Shown one piece after another: positions 1 to 6,742 of a stretch of 10,950 bases of DNA (position 1 is the stretch's first letter; each line of letters begins with the position of its first letter). The stretch is from JANNOG01 sp031398915 (lineage in GTDB: Bacteria > Actinomycetota > Actinomycetes > Actinomycetales > JBBAYJ01). The translations under genes and the position numbers were made by a program. The notes under the pieces are model-generated. The model saw only the letters and a program-made list of their open reading frames with translations. It was not told where the DNA came from and did not search any database. The DNA lies in assembly GCA_031398915.1 (NCBI GenBank), contig JANNOG010000046.1, positions 1 through 10,950 of the forward strand, given 5' to 3'.

Positions 1-92
1 CCTCGCACGGCTGCATCCGGGTGTCCAACGATGTGGCCGAGCAACTTGCCGCCATCCTGGCGCTCGGTGTCCCCGTCGATATTGCGGCGTGA
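1..92 (+). CDS. L,D-transpeptidase (YkuD domain), C-terminal end only
   Basis: Reading from base 3, the last 29 residues of a protein are visible, ending at a TGA at 90-92. They begin with SHGCIRVSN, the catalytic signature of YkuD-type L,D-transpeptidases. In that family the Cys is the nucleophile and the His, Gly and Arg/Asn around it complete the active site. These enzymes form 3-3 cross-links in peptidoglycan, or attach proteins to it, outside the cytoplasmic membrane. Only about 25 residues follow the motif, which is normal for the family, so the 3' end looks intact and the rest lies left of the window. The next gene starts 30 bases on, in the same frame, so the two may share a transcript. 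The family call is strong; the exact member cannot be told. Confidence 0.85.
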   Translation, partial: SHGCIRVSNDVAEQLAAILALGVPVDIAA

Positions 93-122
93 GGGAGGGG
101 CCGAGAGTGAGACGATCCTGCC

Positions 123-1724
123 GTGTCCGAGGTGTCGGATCCCGACTTGGTGCTGGCCGCAGTTGCCGGAGATCGCGATGCGTTCGCTGCGATCTACGAC
201 CGCTATGCCGACCGGCTCTACGGAATGTGCCTGCGCCAGCTGCGCGACCCGGAGGCGGCGGCGGACATCACACAGGACACCTTCGTCATCGCGGCCCAAC
301 GTGTGGCCGGGCTGCAGGACCCGGGGCGGTTGCGGGCCTGGCTGTTCGCAGTGGCCCGCCACCAGATCGTCGACCATATCCGGCGGACCCGTCGGTTCGT
401 GTCTGACGAGGGGCTGGACGTGGCGACCGAGGACACCACATCAGCGGGCGGCCTTGCTGGGCTTCGTGCAAGCGAGCTGCAGGACCTCATCGCGGGCGCG
501 CAGGCGGGCCTCGACGAGCGTGACCGCCTGGTCCTCGACCTCACCTATCGAGAGGAGATGGGTGGCGCCGAGCTGGCCGCCGCCCTCGGGGTGCGCCCGG
601 ATCACGTGCATCAACTCCTCAGCCGGGCACGTAAACGTCTGGAGACCTCGCTCGGGTCGCTGCTGGTCGCCCGGCAGGGCCGAGACGACTGTGAGGATCT
701 CGCGCAGCTGCTGGAGGGGTGGGACGGACGCTTCTCGACGGTGTGGCGTAAACGGGTCGCCCGCCACGTCGAGGGCTGCGACGTCTGCACCCGGCTGCGC
801 AGCGCGGCCCTCAGCCCAGCCGCCCTCGCCGCCGCGATGCCGCTCGCCATGGCGCCGCTCGAACTGCGTGGACACGCACTCGCCGGATTCGACGGGTGGA
901 TCGAGGCCGGTGGTGCCGGTCACGTCTCCCCGGGTGGATCGTGGCGAAGGGACGGCTTCCCAGGTCGGTCCGCTCGGTCGCGGCTGCCCGTGCTGGTGGG
1001 CAGCTTGGCAGCCGTGCTGGTCCTGGGCGCCGGAGGGATCGTTGCGATTGCCGCATTGGCCGAGGCGCCGGGCGATCCCGTGGCGATTGCCGTGTCTGTG
1101 GGGACGGACCAGGGCGGGACCAGCGAGGTGTCGGCGTCGGGCTCGGCTGCCACCGGACTCGGCGGATCGCCGACCATGCCGTCCGCCACATCCTCGACCT
1201 CGGGAGCGACATCGTCGTCGACCACCGCGCCCACCACCTCAACGGGCACCTCCACGGGCACCTCCACGGGTAGCTCGACGTCGGCGACCGCGACGACATC
1301 CGGCCCATCGGCCGGCCCTGCGAACACCACCGGGTCGACCGGCCCGGCTACGACGACTCCGGGGTCCACCGGGACGCCCCCGCCGACCACCGCGACGTCG
1401 CCCGGAACCACGGTCCCTCCGATCGGTGCGGCGCTGGTTGCCACGCCCGATACCGTCAGCATCGCGCCGGCACTCGGCTCCACGACCACGTTTCGGCTGT
1501 CACACACGGGGTCAGAGACGGTGAAATACGCCATCACAGCGCCAGATGGGTTGAGTGCCGCTGCCGCCAGCGGGACCCTGGACCCGGGGGAGTCGGTCGC
1601 CGTCGTGTTGACCCGTGTCGTCACCTCCACCCGAGCGCCTGGGGCTGTGGTGAGGATCGTCAGTGACACGGCCGACTCGGCCCAGGTCACCGTGCGGCTG
1701 GCACCCGCGCAGGGCGGTCGGTGA
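123..1724 (+). CDS. ECF sigma factor fused to zinc anti-sigma domain, membrane helix and Ig-like outer domain
   Basis: This 533-residue protein is several times longer than a simple ECF sigma factor of about 180-200. Residues 17-92 form sigma region 2 (DAFAAIYDRYADRLYG, then DITQDTF and RAWLFAVARHQIVDHIRR). Residues 122-180 form sigma region 4 with a helix-turn-helix (AELAAALGVRPDHVHQLLSRARKRL). C190 followed by H215-x3-C219-x2-C222 matches the zinc-binding anti-sigma (ZAS) pattern. Residues 288-313 are one hydrophobic helix. Residues about 340-435 are a Ser/Thr/Gly/Pro-rich stalk, and residues 437-528 look like a beta-rich Ig-like domain. Sigma and its inhibitor would thus lie in the cytoplasm with a sensor outside, released perhaps by proteolysis; that mechanism is inference. 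ECF groups with fused C-terminal anti-sigma and membrane parts are known in actinobacteria. GTG 123 is the first start after in-frame stops at 90 and 108; GTG 132 is an alternative. It follows an L,D-transpeptidase gene, suggesting a cell-envelope role. Confidence 0.85.
   Translation: MSEVSDPDLVLAAVAGDRDAFAAIYDRYADRLYGMCLRQLRDPEAAADITQDTFVIAAQRVAGLQDPGRLRAWLFAVARHQIVDHIRRTRRFVSDEGLDVATEDTTSAGGLAGLRASELQDLIAGAQAGLDERDRLVLDLTYREEMGGAELAAALGVRPDHVHQLLSRARKRLETSLGSLLVARQGRDDCEDLAQLLEGWDGRFSTVWRKRVARHVEGCDVCTRLRSAALSPAALAAAMPLAMAPLELRGHALAGFDGWIEAGGAGHVSPGGSWRRDGFPGRSARSRLPVLVGSLAAVLVLGAGGIVAIAALAEAPGDPVAIAVSVGTDQGGTSEVSASGSAATGLGGSPTMPSATSSTSGATSSSTTAPTTSTGTSTGTSTGSSTSATATTSGPSAGPANTTGSTGPATTTPGSTGTPPPTTATSPGTTVPPIGAALVATPDTVSIAPALGSTTTFRLSHTGSETVKYAITAPDGLSAAAASGTLDPGESVAVVLTRVVTSTRAPGAVVRIVSDTADSAQVTVRLAPAQGGR
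1242..1271 (+). repeat. 12-bp tandem repeat in the sigma-factor stalk
   Basis: The unit ACGGGCACCTCC occurs twice in a row and is followed by a third partial copy starting ACGGG. It encodes Thr-Gly-Thr-Ser units inside the Ser/Thr-rich linker between the membrane helix and the outer domain. The repeat keeps the frame, so copy-number changes would only alter stalk length. Confidence 0.8.
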
Positions 1725-2016
1725 ACTGTCGGGTCATGGCCGCGTCCCAGGCCCAACCCGGCAGGATTCGGCTGGCGTGGACGACGAGCGAGTTGGTGAG
1801 GCCGACCCGGTACCGGCGGGCGGGTCGACTGGCCGTCGCGGCCCGCACGACCGTGGTCGCCACCTGGTCCGGGGTGGCGGCGAAGGACGGCTGGATTCGT
1901 CCGGCGGCGGCCATTCCGCGCGCGAGGGCGGCATACGGACCATCCAGGTGTGGGGCGAGGTCACTGGAGTTGGCGGCGAACGAGCTGGATACCGGACCGG
2001 GCTGCACGACGGCGAC
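1687..2016 (-). pseudogene. Short-chain dehydrogenase/reductase remnant, 3' end only
   Basis: On the minus strand, a frame ending at TGA 1687-1689 encodes AVVQPGPVSSSF, then about 85 further residues ending WAWDAAMTRQFTDRPARVPAAR. The VxPGPV segment followed by a hydrophilic C-terminal tail with VRAATASRPARRYRVG is typical of the C-terminal third of SDR oxidoreductases. The Rossmann fold start (TGxxxGxG) and the YxxxK active site, which should lie upstream, are absent. Upstream of about 2016 the frame instead runs antisense through a DUF4143 fragment. The 3' end overlaps the end of the sigma-factor gene by 38 bases in the convergent direction. A short intact protein is possible, but it would lack cofactor site and catalytic residues, so a broken gene is more likely. 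The exact breakpoint is inferred from family resemblance only. Confidence 0.6.
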
Positions 2017-2244
2017 GGGGACCACGAGATCGACCTCATCGGCGAGCGTCCCGATCGTCGAGTGGTGGCGATAGAGGTCAAGCTCGGTGCGGTAGCCGAT
2101 GACCGCGACATCCGACACCTCAGGTGGTTGTCCGAGCGTCTGGGCGACGACCTGCTGGACGGCGTTGTCGTCACCACGGGCACCGAGGCCTATCGCCGCC
2201 CGGACGGTATCGCCGTCGTCCCTGCCGCCCTGCTCGGACCCTGA
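2002..2244 (+). pseudogene. DUF4143-type ATP-binding protein remnant, 3' end only
   Basis: From about base 2002 the plus strand encodes LHDGDGDHEIDLIGERPDRR, then VVAIEVKLGAVADDRDIRHL and a tail ending VVPAALLGP before TGA 2242-2244. This is the usual ending of AAA-type ATP-binding proteins carrying the DUF4143 domain. The E-I-D-L...A-I-E-V-K pattern resembles a PD-(D/E)xK nuclease-like core. A full protein would have about 400 residues with Walker A and B motifs; neither is present. The open frame does extend left to 1663, but its translation there (Gly/Arg-rich, no family resemblance) is antisense to the SDR remnant. The gene therefore keeps only its last 80 or so codons. It ends 26 bases before the convergent paaZ stop. 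Confidence 0.65.
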
Positions 2245-2270
2245 TCGATGGCCGCGTCGCCCCCGTCAAT

Positions 2271-4280
2271 TCAATTCTTGACCACTCTGGTCAGTAGGTC
2301 GTAGGTCGCGACGATCTCGTCTTGCTGATTGGTGACCACCGCGTCCCAGCGGACCTCGCCGTACTCCTCGTCCTCCATCGGCGTGATCTGCTGTGCCGTC
2401 AACGTGACCCGCACCTCGTCGCCCGCGCCGACCGGTGCGAGAAGGCGCAGGTTATCGAGACCGTAATGCGTCGGGGCGGGATCAGCGGCTGTTGCCTCGT
2501 GGCTGTGAGTCGCGAAGGAGACATGACCGAGGAGATCGGTGAAGCGGCTGACGTCGTCAAGGGTGATCGCGCGTGGCCCCGACACCACGGCGTCACCCAG
2601 ATTCAGCCGAGACAGCGGTGTGGTGAACGGATTGCCGACCTCGACGCTGGTGGGTGCGCCGGGGCGCCACTGTGCGGTGAGCTGCGTGAGAACCCTGGGC
2701 GTCGCCTGCACGGCGGTGCGCTGCATGTAGTGCACCACCGAACGCATGCCTCCCAGCTCCTCACCGCCCCCTGCCCGTCCGGGACCGCCGTGGACCAGAG
2801 GTGGCATGGGCGAGCCGTGCCCGGTGCTGGTGCGCGCGTCGTCGCGGTCGAGCACGAGAACCCGGCCGTGGAACGGTGCAATGCCCTCGAAGAGGGTCGA
2901 CACGACCTGGGGGTCTGCGCTGGCGATCGTGGCGACGAGCGATCCACCGCCTCGCCGGGTGAGCCGGACGGCGTCCGCCAGATCGCGGTATCCCAGGATG
3001 GACGCGACGGGCCCGAAGGCCTCGATCTGGTGCACCACGTCGGCATCCGCGTCCGCGAACCGCAGGAGTACCGGGGCCATGAAGGCCCCCTCGGCGACTA
3101 CGGCGCTCGTGCCATCGGCCCGTGTCACAGCCGGCTCGTCGAGGGTGCCGATCGCCATCGAGGCACCTCCGGCCAGTAGCCGCTCGACGCTGCGCAGGAC
3201 CTCGTCGCGCTGCTCGGTGCTGGCCAGCGGTCCCATCGTCACACCCGGTGCCCGGGGATCTCCGATGACGACACGGGCGGTCAGGCGCGCGTCGATCGCC
3301 GCCACCACCGCGTCCACGCGTTCGACGGGCACGATGACGCGACGGATCGCTGTGCACTTCTGGCCGGCCTTGCTGGTCATCTCGGTGACGACCGAGGCGA
3401 CGAACGCCTCGAACTTGGGCGTGCCCGCATCGGCGTCCGGGCCCAGGATCGCCGTGTTCAACGAGTCGGTCTCCGCCGTCAACACGACACCGCGATCGAT
3501 GACTCCCGCGTCTTCGCGCAGCGCCCGCGCCGTCGCCGCCGAGCCCGTGAAACCCACCCGGTCGCGGAGGTCGAGGTGATCGAGGAAACCTCGAACCGAG
3601 CCGTTGATCAGTTGCAGACAACCGGCCGGCAGCACACCCGAATCGACCATCAGCGCCACACACGCCTGCGTGACATATGCCGTCGTGGTGGCCGGCTTGA
3701 CGATGCTCGGCACACCGGCCAGAAATGCCGGCGCAAGCTTTTCCAGCATCCCCCACACCGGGAAGTTGAAAGCATTCACCTGGAAGGCGACACCAGGCAC
3801 GCGGGTGAACAGGTGTTGCCCGCCGAACGACCCGTCCTTGGACAGGTTCTCGGGCGCTCCGTCCACGATCATCGTGGCGTTCGGGAGTTCGATACGACCT
3901 TTCGACCCGTAGGTGAGAAGGACGCCGATACCACCGTCGATATCCAGAACGGAGTCGCGCGACGTCGCACCTGTTCGCGCGCTGAGGTGATACAACGACT
4001 CCCTCGCGCTCCGCAGATGCGTCCCGAGCCTCGTGAGGATCGCGGCGCGCTGGTGAAAGGTGAGTGCCCCCAGCGATGCCTGACCGACGGTTCGTCCGTA
4101 CTCGATGGCGGCTGCGACGTCGAGGCCGACGCCGCCGACGAGTGCCACGACCTCACCGGTCGACGCGTCGACTACCGGCGCGCCGGTGTCGGGTCGCCAC
4201 CAGTCACCCTGGACGTAGCTGGGCAGGACGTCGGGCCCGCCGAGGCCGACAGTGTCGGAGGAGGCAGTGGTCATCGTCAT
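2271..4280 (-). CDS. paaZ: PaaZ-type aldehyde dehydrogenase / oxepin-CoA hydrolase, hydratase part altered
   Basis: This 669-residue protein matches the phenylacetate-pathway enzyme PaaZ (E. coli form 681). PaaZ opens the oxepin-CoA ring and oxidises the resulting semialdehyde with NADP. Residues about 20-525 are the aldehyde dehydrogenase: NAFNFP (169-174), FTGSAAT (244-250), catalytic Glu270 in TAETDSLN and Cys309 in AGQKCTAIRR. HGSPMPPLVHGGPGRAGGGEELGG (488-511) is a PaaZ hallmark. Residues about 545-669 are the MaoC-like hydratase fold, ending EVRWDAVVTNQ...ATYDLLTRVVKN. In E. coli the hydratase has GDHFYAHMD and then RVVHGYFVLSAAAGLF. Here the first reads GHVSFATHSH (residues 585-594), so the catalytic Asp is absent, and about 26 residues carrying the second motif are missing. 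The dehydrogenase should work; the hydratase probably does not. ATG 4280 has AAGGAGT at 4285-4291, which favours it over the ATG two codons later. It is last in a three-gene operon, 61 bases after the dehydrogenase gene. Confidence 0.9.
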   Translation of the reverse strand: MTMTTASSDTVGLGGPDVLPSYVQGDWWRPDTGAPVVDASTGEVVALVGGVGLDVAAAIEYGRTVGQASLGALTFHQRAAILTRLGTHLRSARESLYHLSARTGATSRDSVLDIDGGIGVLLTYGSKGRIELPNATMIVDGAPENLSKDGSFGGQHLFTRVPGVAFQVNAFNFPVWGMLEKLAPAFLAGVPSIVKPATTTAYVTQACVALMVDSGVLPAGCLQLINGSVRGFLDHLDLRDRVGFTGSAATARALREDAGVIDRGVVLTAETDSLNTAILGPDADAGTPKFEAFVASVVTEMTSKAGQKCTAIRRVIVPVERVDAVVAAIDARLTARVVIGDPRAPGVTMGPLASTEQRDEVLRSVERLLAGGASMAIGTLDEPAVTRADGTSAVVAEGAFMAPVLLRFADADADVVHQIEAFGPVASILGYRDLADAVRLTRRGGGSLVATIASADPQVVSTLFEGIAPFHGRVLVLDRDDARTSTGHGSPMPPLVHGGPGRAGGGEELGGMRSVVHYMQRTAVQATPRVLTQLTAQWRPGAPTSVEVGNPFTTPLSRLNLGDAVVSGPRAITLDDVSRFTDLLGHVSFATHSHEATAADPAPTHYGLDNLRLLAPVGAGDEVRVTLTAQQITPMEDEEYGEVRWDAVVTNQQDEIVATYDLLTRVVKN

Positions 4281-4341
4281 GAGGACTCCTTCGTCATTCG
4301 ACGATCAGATGGGTGCTCAGCCGCCCTCAGCTCAACGGCCC

Positions 4342-5199
4342 TCAGCTCGGCCACGTGAAGAATCCCTCGCCGGTCTTCCGGCCGAGTTTGCCGTCGGCGA
4401 CCATGGACCGCAGCAGGTCGGGCGGGCTGAACCGCTCACCCAGCGCACCGGCCAGGTACTCGCAGATGCCGAGCCGGACGTCCAGCCCCACCATGTCGGT
4501 CAGGCGCAACGGGCCCACCGGAAACTTGTAGCCCAACACCATGGCCGCGTCGATGTCGTCGGCGGACGCGACACGCGCTTCGAGCATGCGGATCGCCTCG
4601 AGTGCGATCGCCACACCCAGCCGTGAGCTGGCGAATCCTGGTGAGTCGCTGACCGTGATCGCGGTCTTCCCGATCGCCGCCACCCAGGTGCGGGCGTGTT
4701 CCACCAGGTCCGGGTCGGTCCGAGCGCCGTGGACGATTTCGACCAGGGTGGAACTGGGGACGGGATTGAAGAAGTGGAGGCCGATCAGCCGCTCGGGACG
4801 GATCAGCGCCTGCGCGATCAAGTCGATCGACAACGACGACGTATTGGTGGCGAGCCACGCGCTCGGCTCGATGACGGCCTCCACCCGACTCAACATCGTC
4901 GTCTTGAGCGCGATGTCCTCCGGAACCGCCTCGACGACCAGCCCGGCGTCCGCCACGTGCTCGGGGTCGGTGACCACGCCCAGCCGAGAGGTGATCGATT
5001 CCGACGTGAGATCGGTGGTGCCGCGCGACACGCTGGTCGCCACGGCCGCCCGCACCGAGTCCGCCGCGACGACAGCGGCCCGGTCGTCTCGTTCGATGAT
5101 CGTGACCCGCGCACCGGCGATCAGGAAGGCGTGGGCGATCCCGGCGCCCATCCGCCCACCGCCGATGACGCCGACGACCGCGGGAACTGCGGCGGTCAT
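4342..5199 (-). CDS. paaH: 3-hydroxyacyl-CoA dehydrogenase (PaaH/FadB2-like)
   Basis: A 285-residue NAD-dependent dehydrogenase, the usual size for single-domain 3-hydroxybutyryl/3-hydroxyadipyl-CoA dehydrogenases. The N-terminal Rossmann fold carries VIGGGRMGAGIA (11-22) and ends its second strand with an acidic residue (IIER, 34-37), which favours NAD over NADP. NTSSLSI (119-125) and HFFNPVP (142-148) form the active site, with His142 as likely base and Glu154 its partner. The C-terminal helical domain has GYKFPVGPLRLTDMVGLDV and ends KLGRKTGEGFFTWPS, both standard. In the phenylacetate pathway this step oxidises 3-hydroxyadipyl-CoA to 3-oxoadipyl-CoA. Its ATG overlaps the stop of the upstream hydratase gene as ATGA, and paaZ follows, so coupled translation is likely. 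The family call is firm. The paaH name rests on the neighbours; a general beta-oxidation FadB2 role remains possible. Confidence 0.85.
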   Translation of the reverse strand: MTAAVPAVVGVIGGGRMGAGIAHAFLIAGARVTIIERDDRAAVVAADSVRAAVATSVSRGTTDLTSESITSRLGVVTDPEHVADAGLVVEAVPEDIALKTTMLSRVEAVIEPSAWLATNTSSLSIDLIAQALIRPERLIGLHFFNPVPSSTLVEIVHGARTDPDLVEHARTWVAAIGKTAITVSDSPGFASSRLGVAIALEAIRMLEARVASADDIDAAMVLGYKFPVGPLRLTDMVGLDVRLGICEYLAGALGERFSPPDLLRSMVADGKLGRKTGEGFFTWPS

Positions 5200-5954
5200 G
5201 CCTTTCTCCGGTCCAGGAAGGCCGTCATGCGCTCGTATGAATGGGGCGATTCGAAAAGGATGGCCTGCGCGACCTCGTCTGCTGCCGGGTGACCGGCGCG
5301 GGGCGTGTGGATCAGCCTTTTCGTGAGTCGCACCGCCAGTTCGTCCTGCTTCGCGATGCGATCCGCCAGGGCGTGCGCTGCCGCTATCAGGCCATCGGCC
5401 GGGTGCACCTCGGTGACCAGCCGGACGGCGAGGGCCTCGTCGGCGGCCAGGACGCGCCCGGCGAGCAGGATCTCTTTCGCCAGCGGCTCACCCACGAGCT
5501 CCACCAATCGCCAGGTTGCGCCCGCCGCCGCGACGATTCCGAGGCCCGCTTCGGGGTTGCCGATTCTCGCGGTGGTGCTGGCGATCCGGAAATCGGCGGC
5601 ATAGGCGAGCTCGGCGCCACCACCCAGGGCCCACCCGTCGATCGCGGCGATCACCGGCAGGGGCAATGCGGCAATGCGGGCGAAGAGACGCGAGTTGATT
5701 CCCGCCAGGGCGTCGTCGCGCCCCCGATCACGCAATTGCGCGATGTCGGCCCCGGATGCGAAGACGCCACCGTTACCGGACAGGATGAGAATGCGGGGAT
5801 CACGTTCCAGGCCCTCGCAGACGCCGTGCAACTCCTGCACCATGGCCTGATCGATGGCGTTCTTGACCGCCGGTCGATTCAACGCCACGTGCAGCCGATC
5901 AGGACGCTCCTCGACGATCTCGATCACGCCCACGCCGCTGTCCATGCGCGTCAT
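5196..5954 (-). CDS. Enoyl-CoA hydratase/isomerase (crotonase family)
   Basis: A 252-residue crotonase-fold protein. GVFASGADIAQL (63-74) and ALGGGAELA (109-117) would form the oxyanion hole. Glu115 and Glu135 (in NPEAGLGI) sit where the two catalytic glutamates of hydratases lie, so a hydratase is more likely than an isomerase such as PaaG. In the phenylacetate pathway PaaF hydrates 2,3-didehydroadipyl-CoA, and this is the natural guess beside paaH and paaZ. Paralogues are many, so no symbol is given. The open frame extends to 6152, but the first 66 codons read as Gly/His/Arg/Pro-rich non-family sequence across the divergent promoter region. The start is therefore ATG 5954 or ATG 5945; neither has a strong ribosome binding site. 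It is first in the three-gene operon and overlaps the dehydrogenase gene by 4 bases. Confidence 0.85.
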   Translation of the reverse strand: MTRMDSGVGVIEIVEERPDRLHVALNRPAVKNAIDQAMVQELHGVCEGLERDPRILILSGNGGVFASGADIAQLRDRGRDDALAGINSRLFARIAALPLPVIAAIDGWALGGGAELAYAADFRIASTTARIGNPEAGLGIVAAAGATWRLVELVGEPLAKEILLAGRVLAADEALAVRLVTEVHPADGLIAAAHALADRIAKQDELAVRLTKRLIHTPRAGHPAADEVAQAILFESPHSYERMTAFLDRRKA

Positions 5955-5980
5955 TCGACCACGCCGCCTGCCGGGCCGGT

Positions 5981-6024
5981 GGTGTCGCCCCGGCGGTGTC
6001 GACCCGGTTGGTGTCGTTCGGTGG
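5981..6024. repeat. Three GGTGTCG direct repeats in the divergent promoter region
   Basis: GGTGTCG occurs at 5981-5987, 5995-6001 and 6010-6016, at steps of 14 and 15 bases. Each is followed by a C/G-rich tail (CCCCGGC, ACCCGGTT, TTCGGTG). The array lies 27 bases upstream of the hydratase start and before the palindrome at 6030-6049. It could be an operator array for a regulator of the phenylacetate operon, or simply a local duplication; no regulator is identified. Confidence 0.55.
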
Positions 6025-6029
6025 GTGTG

Positions 6030-6049
6030 GTCGGGTCTTTGGTCCCTGT
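6030..6049. promoter_or_regulatory. DosR-box-like palindrome
   Basis: The core GGGTCTTTGGTCCC at 6033-6046 is palindromic except for a T/T pair in each arm and its centre. Against the M. tuberculosis DosR box (TTSGGGACT, WW, AGTCCCSAA in order) 14 of 20 positions fit, including GGGnC and GTCCC. The outer right flank does not fit. It sits almost exactly in the middle of the 166-base gap between the hydratase and DoxX-like genes, about 75 bases from each start. A DevR/DosR-like regulator is encoded at 8227-8874. Binding is inference. Confidence 0.4.
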
Positions 6050-6120
6050 GTCCGCCGGGGTGGGCGCGACAGCCTGGTGGTGTGCCCGGGATCGGGTGCG
6101 ATTCACCACCGGAGGTCCTC

Positions 6121-6711
6121 ATGGCCACTCGTTCAGCCCCCATCGACACCACGACGGACAGCCACCGTGCCGTGCTCCGCGACGAGGCCTTCCTGGCCGA
6201 GCCGGTGGTGGAGGAGACATCGCGTCACCGCGCCTATCGCTACGTACTGGGTATCACCCGGCTGTCCATGGGCTGGATCTTCTTCTGGCCCTTCCTGGAC
6301 AAGCTGTTCGGGCTGGGCCGCGCCACGCCGGCCGAGGGTGCCTGGATCGACGGTGGCAGCCCCACCGCCGGGTTCTTGGGCAACGCCACCACCGGCCCGT
6401 TCGCCTCGTCGTTCCAGAGCATCGCCGGGGACCCGTGGGCGGATTGGCTGTTCATGGCCGCCCTGCTGGGTGTGGGTGTCGCGTTGATCCTCGGTATCGG
6501 GGTGCGGGTCGCCGCCGTTGCCGGAGGCGCGTTGCTGGTGCTGATGTGGGCTGCTGTGCTCCCCCCGGCGAACAACCCGTTCCTGGACGATCACATCATC
6601 TACGCCCTGGTCCTTGTCCTGCTCGCCCTGACCAGCGCCGGTCGCACCCTCGGCCTCGGCCGGATGTGGGAGCAGCTGCCCCTGGTCAGCCGGTTCAGCA
6701 TCCTCAAGTAA
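6121..6711 (+). CDS. DoxX-like membrane protein
   Basis: A 196-residue protein with a soluble N-terminus of about 38 residues and then four likely membrane helices: 41-60 (VLGITRLSMGWIFFWPFLDK), 109-127, 129-148 and 158-172. The layout, the first helix with its R-x-x-x-G-W...F-x-D-K pattern and the later PPANNPFLDDHIIYALVL segment resemble the DoxX / thiosulfate:quinone oxidoreductase large-subunit superfamily. Function in most members is unknown; a link to quinone or redox chemistry is only suggested. ATG 6121 is chosen because GGAGG (6112-6116) lies just upstream; the open frame extends left to 5854 but there runs antisense to the hydratase gene. The gene stands alone, diverging from the phenylacetate operon, with a hairpin after its stop. 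A DosR-box-like site about 75 bases upstream hints at control by oxygen or redox state. Confidence 0.75.
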   Translation: MATRSAPIDTTTDSHRAVLRDEAFLAEPVVEETSRHRAYRYVLGITRLSMGWIFFWPFLDKLFGLGRATPAEGAWIDGGSPTAGFLGNATTGPFASSFQSIAGDPWADWLFMAALLGVGVALILGIGVRVAAVAGGALLVLMWAAVLPPANNPFLDDHIIYALVLVLLALTSAGRTLGLGRMWEQLPLVSRFSILK

Positions 6712-6742
6712 GGAGGACTCGGCGGCGTGACCGATGAGAAAC

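Noticed and set aside
31..1524. Long plus-strand open frame of 497 codons
   Set aside because: It overlaps the sigma-factor gene in another frame. Its translation is Arg/Pro/Ser-rich with no family pattern, as expected for a shadow in GC-rich DNA.
1663..2001. Left part of the plus-strand frame leading into the DUF4143 fragment
   Set aside because: It is antisense to the SDR remnant, is Gly/Arg-rich and does not resemble the DUF4143 family, so the fragment is taken to begin near 2002.
2265..2282. GTCAA...TTGAC inverted repeat at the end of paaZ
   Set aside because: Five-base arms with an 8-base loop and no GC-rich stem are too weak to call a terminator.
5955..6152. Upstream 66 codons of the enoyl-CoA hydratase frame
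   Set aside because: The residues are Gly/His/Arg/Pro-rich, crotonase similarity begins only after MTRMDSG, and the extension would overlap the start of the DoxX-like gene.
5241..6737. Plus-strand open frame of 498 codons
   Set aside because: It runs antisense to the enoyl-CoA hydratase gene and then out of frame through the DoxX-like gene. Both of those have clear family motifs, and this frame has none.
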